DNA of 64,000 nt, taken from assembly GCA_026936335.1 (NCBI GenBank), contig JAPMXV010000036.1:124001-188000 (forward strand). The letters run 5' to 3'. The translations under genes and the position numbers were made by a program. A model generated the notes under the pieces. The model saw only the letters and a program-made list of their open reading frames with translations, made no database searches and had not been told where the DNA came from. Origin of the DNA: Mantamonas sphyraenae (lineage: Eukaryota > CRuMs > Mantamonadidae). Below are positions 51,273 through 62,017 of this stretch, one piece after another; position 1 is the stretch's first letter; each line of letters begins with the position of its first letter.

Positions 51273-52853
51273 TCAAGATTCCCCAAGGGAGTGCACAGTG
51301 GCTTTGGGCACGGTAGTGCCGGTTGCGCGGCGCAGTTGGACAAGTTCGGCGGGGTCAACGTCGTCATGGTGGTCCGGACGTGGTGACTCGTGGGTGACGC
51401 GCAGGCGCCACGATCGTTTGTACCAGTGGTAGAGCGGGATGGCCACGACAAACATCTCGATGACGATGGGTGAGGCTGCCACGGCTGTGCTGATGGTGTG
51501 ATCTTGGCAGAGAATGGGCCAGTTGAGAAAGGCGCGCATGGCGAGAAAGAGGGTGCTGCCGGACATGACGACGATGAGGATGACATGGCTGAGGCGCAGG
51601 TGCATGTTCCAACCCTCCTCGATAAAGATGCCCTGGCGGCGTTCGAGGAAGATACAGGTGCTGTCGACGACAACTTCGATGGCCAACTGGGTGCCCAGCG
51701 AGACAAGCATGCTGTCGAGAGTGGGGAAAATGGGCACACTGAGCACTGTGGGCACAACGGCAGGTTGGGAGAGCACAAAGGCGAGGAAATGGACCGTGGT
51801 GATGACAATGAGCTCTGCGATCATCTCCAAGCCGAGGAAGAAGGAGTGGTGGCCGTCGTCACGGCCGCGTTGGAGAAAGCCCACGCGAGACATGACTGCA
51901 TGCACGAGGCGACTGCGCTTGAAGTAGGTGATGCGCATGAGGACCTCAATGACACCGACGACGAGAGGGAGGACGACGGTGGAGATGGGGTCGCCGGGAG
52001 AAGGGACGAGCATGAGACGCCCCACACAGGACGCAATGATCGCCATGTAGAGGGTGAGGGATGTGGAATGGAGAGAGAGGGTGGTCTCACGCACAATGGC
52101 CAACACGAGTTCGTTGTAGAGTGGCAGGATGGCAATGCGCAGGATGAGACGGATGGTGGCGTCGCTGCGGAAGAAGACACCCAGGAGTTGCAGATTGACA
52201 AACCAGCTGGCAGCCAAACAGAACACAGCCGTGCTGTATCGAAGGTACTTGTACGGCGACCACTTTGCCTGCACAGCCACGGCGTAGGGGAAGAAAAACA
52301 CAATGAGGAAGGAGACGGCGAGGGCCACTGCCTCTGGACCCAACATCTCGTACTGGTCACAGGCAGCATCCATGTCCCAGAAACCAGCCAGGGCAAAGGT
52401 GTGGAGGATCCGAATGACGATGGCCAAGGGAAAGGCAAGCACAGAAAGCACCGCCTTTCCCAGGCCTTGGGTGCCATTCAGTTGCACATACTCAAGCAAA
52501 CATGCCAATGGGATGCCCAAAACACTGTAGAGGCCGTAGTGGATCATGATGACGGGGTAGTTGCCTCGTCCCGTCGCCGGATTGAGCAGATTCACAGCGA
52601 CCACCGCGTGGTACATGAAGATGAGGACTGCACACACCGACACACTTGCCAAGTACATGAGAAGCATCTTTTTCAGCATCCCACGGATGGCAATGTGCCA
52701 TGGTGGACGCACAGGGCGCTCCTGCTCGTCGTCGTCAGGAAGCAGGACGTCGCCGCTTCCCGCGCTTCCCGCGCTGTCCTTGCGGTACTCCTCCGAGCGT
52801 GGTTGCCATGCGTGTGTGGTACCACGAACAGGCACGTGTGTGGAACCTGCCAT
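51273..52853 (-). CDS. Polytopic membrane protein, unknown family, paralogue A
   Basis: Single exon, 526 residues from the first ATG (52853). About ten hydrophobic segments, for example LLMYLASVSVCAVLIFMY, VALAVSFLIVFFFPYAVAV, FCLAASWFVNLQLLGVFF and HVILIVVMSGSTLFLAMRAF. Paralogue B (57973-59663) matches along the whole length. Shared blocks are MxHxxLYxxLGIxLA, VGRLMLVPSPGDP/VGRLMMVPTGTDP, ITYFKR/ISYFRR, HSFFLGLEMIAEL/HSFLLVMEMILEL, and IEVVVDSTCIFLERRQGI/IEVVVDGTCLLLERKQGI. I recognise no described family. The conserved Glu and Asp within TMs hint at transport or ion binding, which is only an inference. Confidence 0.75.
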   Translation of the reverse strand: MAGSTHVPVRGTTHAWQPRSEEYRKDSAGSAGSGDVLLPDDDEQERPVRPPWHIAIRGMLKKMLLMYLASVSVCAVLIFMYHAVVAVNLLNPATGRGNYPVIMIHYGLYSVLGIPLACLLEYVQLNGTQGLGKAVLSVLAFPLAIVIRILHTFALAGFWDMDAACDQYEMLGPEAVALAVSFLIVFFFPYAVAVQAKWSPYKYLRYSTAVFCLAASWFVNLQLLGVFFRSDATIRLILRIAILPLYNELVLAIVRETTLSLHSTSLTLYMAIIASCVGRLMLVPSPGDPISTVVLPLVVGVIEVLMRITYFKRSRLVHAVMSRVGFLQRGRDDGHHSFFLGLEMIAELIVITTVHFLAFVLSQPAVVPTVLSVPIFPTLDSMLVSLGTQLAIEVVVDSTCIFLERRQGIFIEEGWNMHLRLSHVILIVVMSGSTLFLAMRAFLNWPILCQDHTISTAVAASPIVIEMFVVAIPLYHWYKRSWRLRVTHESPRPDHHDDVDPAELVQLRRATGTTVPKATVHSLGES

Positions 52854-53078
52854 GCCGATGTGTGCACAAGTGCCAGAGGAGGGGGGAAACGCTTGTGTGG
52901 GGGGGGGAAAGTTTGCTCCAAATGGAGAAACGGCGCCACACGACGCCAAACATCCATCGAAGCATGGAGATGCCCCTCATGCAACATGAGACCACACTCC
53001 ATGGTATTGCGATACCTGTGTCATTGATGCGCATGCAAGGCGCATAGGCAACCAACCAAAGTCACGGACGCAACAGGG

Positions 53079-55466
53079 ATGCAGCACCAGTCACGTGGGG
53101 GTGGTGGCTATGGAATGGCAGGGATGCCACGTGGACAAGGAGGAGGAGGAGGTGGCGGTGGTGGTGGAGGTGGTGGAGGTGGACATCAGTATGGAGCTCG
53201 AGGGCCACCGCAACGCAAGTTTGACGGCACCCGCATGCGAATCGGGGCAGTGAAGCGTTACACAGTGGACATCCGACAGAATATTGTGCGGTATCTGGAA
53301 GCACGGGCAGTGGACAAGGAGAAGACGCAGTTGGATGTGCAGATGCAGGCCAACCCGGCGTACCTGCGGCAGTTGTTGCCGGTGCAGATGTACGGCGACA
53401 ACAGCAGCACAAGCGTCACCACAGCGTACATCCAGGCCAAGGTCAACAAGGAGAACAGGGGGCCCCTTTACTCTCTGGCATGGACCCCCGAGGGGCGTCG
53501 TTGTATCTGTGCAGGCGTATGTTTGACCCAGCAGGGTTGGCGGGAAGAACTCAAGCGAGAGAGAGAGAGAGGGCAATCGATCGAACACCGCTGACACGCG
53601 CCACTTTGTCTCTTTGTGCCTCTGCACGGCCTTACGACGGCCATCCACACACACGCACGCACGCTGGATCAACGGCCCTCATGCCTTTCTTCCTACACAC
53701 GCACAATCACACAGCACACGGGCGAGTTTACGGTGTGGAACGGCGTGCAGTTCAACTTTGAAAACGTGGCGTGGGTAGGTTCATCTTCCGCACAAGGGAG
53801 CACACACCAGGAACATGGTCACCAGCCATCTGACCCCTGTTCCCGCCGCCATCGCACATTGGCACAACCACAGGCACACGCATCGGCCATCCGTGTGATG
53901 AGGTGGACACACAACCACAAGTGGATGATCAGCGGGGACAGCGAAGGAATTGTCAAGTACTGGGAGTTGAACCTGTCCAATGTGATGGAACTGACGGCAC
54001 ACAAACAGGTGTTGCGTGACCTGTGCATCTCACCCAGTGACAGCAAGTTTGCGACGTGTTCGGACGATGGCAGTGTGCGTGTGTTTGACTTTGCACGCAG
54101 CGTGGTGGAACGCAACATGGATGCTCATGGGTGGGATGTGAAGAGTGTGACGTGGCATTCACGCAAGGGGCTCATTGCAAGTGGGTCCAAGGACAAAACA
54201 ATCAAGCTGTGGGATCCGCGGCAGGGACGGAATCTGAGCACTTTGCACGCACACAAGGGGACAGTGTCACGTGTACGCTTCAACACCATGAACACCAATC
54301 TGCTGGCGTCGTGTTCACGTGACCATCTGGTCAAGGTGTGGGACATCCGCAAACTGGAGGAGTTGCAGACGCTGAAGGGACACAACGAAGAGGTGACGTC
54401 GCTCACCTGGCACAACCAGTGCGAAGACCTCCTGGTCACCGCCGGCTTTGATGGCAAGCTTATGTTTTGGCTGTTGGGTGAGGACGAGCCGGTGGGGTTT
54501 GTCAACGAGGCCCACGACGGCGCCGTGTGGGACATGGAGTACCACCCCATGGGCAATGTCCTCTGCACCGCAGGCAACGATCATCTGAGCAAGTTTTGGA
54601 AGCGCAACAAGCCAGGCGACCACATGACAGACAAGTACAACATTGGACAGATGCCTCCTGGAACAGTGCCTGTGGATGGGTTTGAACAGGGGGATTTGTA
54701 CGCAGCAGCACTGGCTGGTGGCGACGACCGCAAGGGACATGCATGGGCATCTTCCTCCTCCTCCTCCTCCTCCTCCGTGTCTGAAGACGACGACGAGGGG
54801 GACAATGCCCTGCTTGCAGCCATGCGTGAGGAGATGAAGGCAGCGGAGGCGGAGGACGACGATCGCATCCCGGGCCTGAGCGACGTGGATCTGAGCAAGG
54901 TGGACGTGGAGGCAATCAAGCGTGAGATCGCAGGTGTGGCTGTGGCAGGCATGGTCAACAGTGGACAGGGAGGTCTGTTGGGCGATGCAGCCATGACGCA
55001 GAACAGACGCATGTTGCGAGCCAAGGATTTCCAAGCAGGAGGCATCCTTCGCACACAGTCGCTGATGGGAGTCAACGCAGCGGCAGCCACAGGTGGTGGT
55101 GGCGGGTCATTGTTGGGCGGGCTTGGACGAGGTGGTGGGGCAGGTGGTGGTGGTGGTTTGTTGGGCAACGCTCAACAGGCAGCACCAATGATTGGCAGGG
55201 GAGGAGGAGGAGGCGCAGGAGGAGGAGGCGCTGGAGGAGGAGGGAGCGCATTCATTGTGTCGAGTGCAAGCATGCCTCCAGCAGAACACCTGCAGATCCT
55301 GTATGCCAATGCACAGATCAGACTGAACGAGAACGGCAAGCGGGAGCTGGAGAGCAGCAAGGAGGAGGATGACGAGGGTGGGGAGGATAGGAAAGGAGGA
55401 GTGGGTCAGCAAGGAGATGATGGTACCACAGGGGGGGGTGATGCAAAGAGGCAACGCACTGAATAG
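53079..55466 (+). CDS. WDR33: WDR33/Pfs2, polyadenylation-signal-binding CPSF subunit
   Basis: WD40 subunit of the mRNA 3'-end cleavage and polyadenylation factor that contacts AAUAAA. Exons 53079-53516, 53715-53774 and 53874-55466 give 696 residues in phase 0. A poly-Gly leader is followed by YTVDIRQNIVRYLEAR, WTPEGRRCICAG and GEFTVWNGVQFNFENV. Blades include MISGDSEGIVKYWELNLSNV, KFATCSDDGSVRVFDF, LIASGSKDKTIKLWDPRQGR, LLASCSRDHLVKVWDIRK and VLCTAGNDHLSKFWKRNKPG, then DKYNIG. These match WDR33 block for block. The C-terminal tail is Gly-rich and acidic, without the collagen-like region of the human protein. Confidence 0.93.
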
Positions 55467-55520
55467 AACGACGACGACGACGGCAGCTCCGCCAATCTTT
55501 TCCCGTTCCTCCCAGGTGGC

Positions 55521-57976
55521 ATGGATCCACTGGTAGTGTTACCAGACAAGGCACTGTTCCTCATTTTCGACTATGCATGTGGCGTGCCTTCATCCACACA
55601 CTCCCGCTTGCCATCGTCGTCGTCAGTGCGTGTGTCTGCCTTTAGCGAGGGCCGCTTGTCGTCCACGGTGAAACCCACAGCGTCTTCCGGAGCACGCAGC
55701 AGAGGTATACATGCGTGACGCGGCCACCCTGGTGCGATGCAGCCATGTCAACCAAGCCTGGCGTGCGTTTCTACTGTCCCCAGGCAGTCAGGCGTGGCTG
55801 TGGGCACGTGCAGTGACGCAAACGTGCACGTCAAGCAGGACAGGTCGCCACCGCATCCCTGGCCAAGCCGGTGCCTCTCGAACCCTGTTTGCAGAGACCG
55901 ACGACGGGGACAATGAGGACGAGGACGAGGACAGCGAAGGCTTTGGGATGCAAGGGTCCCGTGCGGATGGTGCACGGCGTCGTGGGAGCCTGGGCAATGC
56001 GTACACGGGAGTGTACGGCCCAGCGGGTGCTCGGGGCGAAGCCGAGTGTTTCTGTGCACCCGTGCCTGAGCATGCACCCTCCAACAGGGACGACACGGGT
56101 TCGGACCATGCAGTGGATTGCCATGCACGGTATATGAAGCACAAGAGGAGGGAGCACACGCTGGACACCCACCGTGTGCTGTACACCTTTCTGGAGTCGC
56201 AAAGCTTCAATTTGCCCACTCAGGACGCCCTTCGCTTCTTTTCCCGGGACCTCCTGTACGCCACCAGCTGTGCAGTGCTGTGGTATCTGGCCTGGCTGGT
56301 CGTGATGCTTGTTACCCACAATGTATGGGTGCGTGACAGCACCTGGGGTCGTCTGGTGGCCGGGGTGGGCCGTCGTTTGCTGGACGTGCCTCACTTGCCA
56401 TGGCTCCAGCACATGGTGCTCACTCTGCTTGTCCTGCTGGTCCTACAAAGACGTTGTCACAGACGCCTCCTCCTCACACGCACCACTGTCCTTCACTTTG
56501 CAGCATGCCATGCCTTGTCATGTGTTGCAGCTGCCTGGTGGACCTCCTCCTCCTCCTCCTCACCCCTCGGCACCACCCCGCCCCCGCTTGCCGTTCCGTC
56601 GTCACGTACCGTGATGCAATGGCTGGCTCTGGTGGCCACGAGTGTGTACAACACCGTGTTGTCTGTGGCCTGGTTCTATGTGCTCAAGCTGTGTTCGCCG
56701 TCGTTCTCCCTGTATGACCACCATGAACAGCGTCGCAACCCACTGCTGTGGTTCAACCCCGACGTGAGTGTGCGTCGAAAGGTGCTCCTTCTCCTCCTCC
56801 TTGCCCTTCCCCAACTGGTGGCTGTCGGGTGGCTCTTGCCCGAGTGGTGCACTGCCCTCTACCTCTTTGTCTCGGTGTGCAGCATGTACAGTGCCCCCAT
56901 GATCTACCTCCCCGTGTGGCTCTCCTACTTTCCCATCCACTTTTCCGACCTGTACCCAGCCAAGCACAGACGCAAGTTCTACCCACCCCCCGCCGCCCTC
57001 CTGCGCTACCGTCTCCTTGCCTTTGTGTTTTCCGCCTTCTTCACCATGATTTTCCTGCCTCTGGAGATGATGGCTGTGCTCGATCGCAAGTGGGACACCT
57101 TTCATGACCTCCTGCGCAATGCACGTGCCCTCATGGTGGAGATTGCCACACGCATCCCCGTGGGCTGGGTCTCCACCGCCTCCTTTGCTGCCCTCCTTGT
57201 CCTCCACCAGGCCCAACCCCATCTCCACGCCCTCCTCGTCCAACATGCCACCACCGCACACTCTGTCCACGATCTCCTCCTCCTTCTACGCTCCCTGGCC
57301 CTTGCCCTCCTCCGTGTTGACCACGTCATGGCCGCCTACTCTGTCCTCCTGTATATCTACGTGGGTGTCAGTGGCGCTGGTCTCCTCTTGGCCGTCCTCA
57401 TTGCCATTGCTGTGCGATTGGGCGACGTGGAGGACTCTGGCAGCAGCACCCATGCCCGTGCTGGGGCCACCCGAACTCACGGTTGGCGATCGAGAAGGAG
57501 AAGCAGTGGTGGGGTGCTGGTGGTGTGCTGCTGCTGCTGCTGCTGCTCTTCCTGCGTCCTCACCCTCCTCATCCTCATCATCCTCCTACTCCCCACGCAA
57601 GTTCCAGCAGAAACTGGATGCGGTGAAGCATGCGCGTGAGCTGAGTGCGGAGAACGCGGCGGAGGAGTTGATGATCGATGCGGTGCATCGCAATTGCCCT
57701 CGTCTCAGTCTGTGGATGCATCGGGTGGAGCAATGGTTTACGTTTGTGCCTGCACCCGATGCACGTGTGCTCCGCTTCATTCAACATCACAACCAGCAGC
57801 GCATTCGGTCCCAGTTTTCCACCAAGCGCTTCCCAGCCACATCAGGCATTGTCGTCAGCTGGAATGGCGTGGGCATCTGCAAGCACTCCAACATCAACTA
57901 TTACAAGAAGAACTGTGAGGCCAAGATGGCCATGTTGGTGCGCGAGTTGGGGGAACTGAACAAAATAGACCCATGA
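55521..57976 (+). CDS. F-box protein fused to a polytopic membrane domain
   Basis: Exons 55521-55583, 55705-57513 and 57608-57976 (788 residues). The first intron rebuilds a contiguous F-box at the N-terminus: LPDKALFLIFDYACG joined to VYMRDAATLVRCSHVNQAWR. An acidic linker follows, then about seven to nine hydrophobic segments (for example YLAWLVVMLVTHNVW, HMVLTLLVLLVL, LLLLLLALPQLVAVGWLL, LLAFVFSAFFTMIFLPL, SVLLYIYVGVSGAGLLLAVL). The last intron (94 nt, pyrimidine-rich 3' end, TTCCAG) joins a cytosolic domain with FIQHHNQQRIRSQFSTKRFP and GVGICKHSNINYYKKNCEAK. Without these splices the frames do not connect. It would tether an SCF ligase to a membrane. The stop codon overlaps the next start (ATGA). 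Confidence 0.68.
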
Positions 57977-59663
57977 GCGACGATCCACCGCCTCCACGAC
58001 GTCCCCTCCATTCGTGGATGAGCACCACACAAACCCCTCCCAACGAGGAGGCCTATGTGGTCAAGAGCACAAGCAGCAGTGCCGATGACACTCCAGTCAA
58101 GGGCCTGCGAGCGTCGGCAAGTCGACGCAGCGCTGCCTCCGCCGTCGCTGCCCGCCCCTTCCTGGAAATGGCCAAAAGTATCCTCCTCATGAGTGCCTGT
58201 CTCATGGTTGCCTTTGTCTCTGTGCTTTGGGTGTGGTACGAGGCCATTGCAAAGAACATGGTGGATCCCGTTACGGGCGTGGGAAACGCGCCCTTTCTCC
58301 TTGTCCACGAGCTCCTCTACGCCACCCTTGGCATCTGTCTCGCCTGGGTTGTCTCCTGGTACATTGTGCACGGTGCGTTGACACAGCTGTGCATTTCCCT
58401 TGCCGCCCCATTGCCCTCACGCACGCACACTGACCAGTTTGGGAAACCTGGTTTCCCCACGCGAATGGTCCCGCAGATTTCGACGACGTCCACATGGCTC
58501 TCCTCTCGCTATCGGTGTTCCCTTTTGCCTTTGTCCTGCGCTACGTCTATGTGCAGAGCCTGTCCGGGTACAACTGGCTGGAGTGTACCTTCTGGGGCGA
58601 CGTGGGCGGCCGTGTGCTGCTGAACATGGTGTCGCTGGTGATTGTCGTCTCCTTCCCGTTTGCCATGGCATGGAAGTCACGCTGGAGCACCGCCAACTTT
58701 CTGCGCTTTGCACTGGCGTTGACAGCCATTGCTGCCGCCTGGCTGATTATGCTGTCGTTGCTGGATGCGTACTTTGACGGTGCCGCGAGCACCAAGGTGC
58801 TTCTACGTGTGGTGGTTGTGCCCCTGTTTGTGGAGTTGGTCCTTTCGGTGGTCAAACAGATTGAAATCAACGTGGATGCGGTGGGACAGACCATGCTTCT
58901 GGCCCAAATGGGGGCCATTGTGGGTCGCCTGATGATGGTGCCCACAGGCACAGACCCGCTCCTGGATGCCCTCCTGCCCATCATTGTTGGTGCTCAGGAG
59001 GTCATCCTGCGCATTTCCTACTTCCGACGACACGAGTTCTTTGGTTGGATGCTGGGCAAGCTCAACGTGGTCGAGCAACGCAACAAGGAAGACATCCACG
59101 ACAAGCACAGCTTCCTCCTGGTGATGGAGATGATTCTGGAACTCGTCACCATTGTGGTCGTCCATGTCATGGCCGTCCTCTTCTCCGCACCGCAGTATGT
59201 GAGCGATGTGGTCAACGTGCCCAAACTGCCCAGCGCAACCGTAGCCACCATCTCCTGCCTCACCCAATTGGGCATCGAGGTGGTTGTCGATGGCACCTGT
59301 CTCCTGCTCGAGCGCAAACAAGGCATCAAGCTCGAGGACGGCTGGAACGCCTTTTACTCACGCAAACTCGTGGGCGTCACCATGACCTTCTGCATCTCTG
59401 CCTGTTTGCTCTCCCTTCACGCCTTTGTGGACTTTCCCAAGATTTGTAACATCCAACGGGGTGTGTATGACGTGTTCACTCGCCTACCGCTCGTGTTTTG
59501 GCTGATCATGCTTGTGCCCGCGTACCACACGTACGATTACCTCAACCGCCGCCGTGCGCCTGCGCTCACCCTTGTAGATATGAGCAAGCAGGGCACGCCG
59601 TCAGTGGAGTTGGAGGCCCTGGACACTCTGGTTGCTGAAGGAGAGGGAGTGAATGACGAATGA
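57973..59663 (+). CDS. Polytopic membrane protein, unknown family, paralogue B
   Basis: Exons 57973-58372 and 58477-59663 (donor GTGCGT, acceptor CCCGCAG, phase 1) give 528 residues, nearly the length of paralogue A (526). The N-terminal cytosolic segment is Ser/Arg-rich; about ten TMs follow. The intron falls in a loop that is continuous in paralogue A, so the gain or loss of an intron postdates the split. The first ATG overlaps the stop of the F-box gene; the next in-frame ATG at 58018 would leave a 41-bp gap and is an equally good start. Confidence 0.75.
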
Positions 59664-59697
59664 AAAGTCTCGCTCTGTATTGCATTGTACTGTCCAA

Positions 59698-60940
59698 TCA
59701 CCAGTAGAACTTGCGTGGGCTGACAAACACATTGCTGTTGGGCTTGTTTTCTGTGGCCAGAGTGTTGCCATTGCCACGTGGCGAGTCCATGGTCAGACGG
59801 ACGGGTGTGAACGCATCCTGTCCGGTCCTTCCCGAGCCCTGAGACCCCGGGGTGGCCAGCACATCGGCTGTCGATGGCCCATCCGTGTCCTTGAGGATAA
59901 CAGTCGATGTTTCGCTGTCGCTGCTGTGTCCCGATTCGTTCAGCGTCTCGGGCGAGCGGAACTGACCAAAGGCCACCTGCGCTGCAGCTGCAGCCGCCGA
60001 CGCCGAGGATGACATGCTCGACGACCCCAAGTTGAGTGAAGAGGTGTCCTGTGCTTGGCTGCCACTTCGGCTGCTGTTGCTTCGGCCGCTGGTGTTGGCC
60101 GATCCGACACCGGAGCCGTGCGAGGAGAAGCTGAGATGCTGGCGCACTCCACGTCCGCTCATGCTCGAACTGGAGCTTGGGCTATCCTGCGGCTGCCAGG
60201 GAGGCGGCATGTCCAGCATGCTGTTACGTCGTTGTTCCTCCCAGTCGCTCTGCGAACCCCACAGCCCTGTGGCTGAGCCATGGCTCGACGACGACCCTGT
60301 GCGAGACGGACGACGCATGCCCACTGCCGTCAACGACTCGGTTGGCGACATGGACGCCGACTTGTTCTCTGCCGAGCTCTCCTTACGCTACATGGGAATG
60401 CACGCGTGCAATGGACCCCGTGTGTGTCAGCATGGCTTCCTGTGATGGCGCTTCGGCCACTTTTCCGCGCGGTGTGTGATGCAAAGCTCGAAAGCGCGCG
60501 GTTCCTGACAAACGGCCACCCGGAACGGCGGACAAAATGGCGGGCAACAAGACACGTGCATGCACAGGGAGAGGAGGATGTGGAGTAGGACGTACGTTTG
60601 GAGACACGGGACGCGACGAGGGTGTGGGACCCAGCAGCATAAAATACACAGCGGCCACCCAAGCCGGGAATGAAAGGACGACGGCCAGCAGGAGCGGCGG
60701 AAGGGCACGCAGTGGATTGACCAAAGGCAAAGCACGCATGAACCGGGAACCAAACACTCGTCCTGCAGTGCGCACCACTGCGTCAAGCAATGGGGTGGGC
60801 ACAAGCATGGCAAAGGGGCCATCTTCGCCAAGGTGTTCCAGAAACCTGGCGTCCGAGAGGTATGGCCATGCAAGCACCCACAAACAGGTGCTGCTGGCAC
60901 ACACAAACGCCGTCAGAGCCTTGTGGGCTGCCTCCGACAT
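59698..60940 (-). CDS. Two-TM protein with Ser-rich tail, unknown
   Basis: Exon 1 (60940-60596) encodes MSEAAHKALTAFVCASS and two hydrophobic segments (ALTAFVCASSTCLWVLAW; LLLAVVLSFPAWVAAVYFML). A strong donor GTACGT at 60595 and an acceptor CCCATGTAG ending at 60388 join, in phase 0, a Ser/Gly-rich exon 2 (60387-59698) with an Ala run and the terminal SPRKFYW. Total 344 residues. I know no family for it. Reading exon 1 through the intron would give an unrelated short tail. It converges on paralogue B, 34 bp away. Confidence 0.6.
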
Positions 60941-61917
60941 TGTGAGAAAACTGGGGAATGGCTAGTTCATTCGGCGCGACTTCGCTTGCCGTCGTGTGTT
61001 TTTGCTCGTCTCCCCTGCTCCTCTTTCTCCTCTCCCTGCTCCCACTCCTGCTCCTGTCCCTGCTATGGTGTTTGTGGCCCCTATGGTGGTGTCTGTGATG
61101 ATGCCTGTGCCTGTGTCTGTGCTTGTGTTTGTGCCTCCTTCGATCCCCATCATCCCCATCGTCGTCATTCCCTTGCCCATCGATGTCCCCTCCACTCTTT
61201 CTCCTCCTCCTCTCCCTCTTCTTTGCTTTCTTCTCCTCCATGGCCAGCAGCGTTTGCAACTCCTCCACCGACAGGGAGGCCAGTGCCTCCTGGGTTGCCA
61301 CAGCCTCGCTCTCCTCGTCACTGTGCACCAGTTGCCCACCCGATGCCGTGTGGTCCACCAAACCCAACACGTGTGCTTTGATGTGCATCCCTCCACCCAG
61401 GTTTCCCTTTCCCGACCCTGTGCTGGCTGCAGCCGCCAGCTTGGTGGCGGTGATCAACGTCAGTGGGTCCTGCAGCGCACGTGCGTGCGTGTCCAGCTCC
61501 TCCTTGCTGATCACCCGTTCGCAATCACGTGCCTTGTGTCCCTTTTGTCCACACTTGTGGCAGTGCAGCCGTTGCAGGACGGGAGACGGCGTGCGTGGTG
61601 GTGCTTCCGCTTCCGTTCTGTCCCCTACATCATCTCCTTCCTCCGTCTCTGCCCCCTTTCCTTCTTCCCCGTCTTGGGTGTCGTTGCCCACCCCGGGCAC
61701 TTCGTACATAAACGCCAACGCCGCCTTGCGACGCTCTTCTGCACTCAGTGCCTCCATGCGCAGCCGTTCGTCACGCAACACCTTCTCCCGCTCCTTCCAC
61801 TGCTTCTCCTCATCCGCCTGTCGCTTTTCTGCCGCCTCCACACGTGCTCTGTTTCGAAACGAGCCCGTGTGCCAGGACTTTGTGCCCATGTACCCCAACG
61901 AGGACATTGGGGGAATG
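60783..61917 (-). CDS. CIR_N-domain zinc-knuckle RS-rich protein (CIR1-like)
   Basis: Start chosen at 61917 (MSSLGYMGTKSWHTGSFRNR); the frame is open upstream but overlaps the divergent gene. KSWHTGSFRN followed by a charged helix (RVEAAEKRQADEEKQWKERE) is the CIR_N domain of CIR1-type corepressor/splicing proteins, with a later LAFMYEVPG block. A CCHC knuckle (CHKCGQKGHKARDC) follows, then an acidic Leu/Glu segment, a His/Lys/Arg repeat and an RS-like tail (RDRSRSGSRERRKRSR). The in-frame stop is at 60783, inside the next gene's 5' end. A one-base change at an A5 run near 61000 would instead end it at 60962 with a basic tail, which is more economical. Confidence 0.6.
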
Positions 61918-62017
61918 GAATTTTGTTTGGATGGTAGCCTGCGCTTGCTCCCCAAACCCATCCCTTTGCTCCACGTCTCTCTCTCTCCCTCCCTCTCTCT
62001 CTCTCCCCTCACATCCC

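Noticed and set aside
57400-57640. A frame break in the CTG repeat of the F-box membrane gene.
   Set aside because: A 94-nt phase-0 intron (57514-57607) with a good 3' splice site removes the repeat and joins the two frames.
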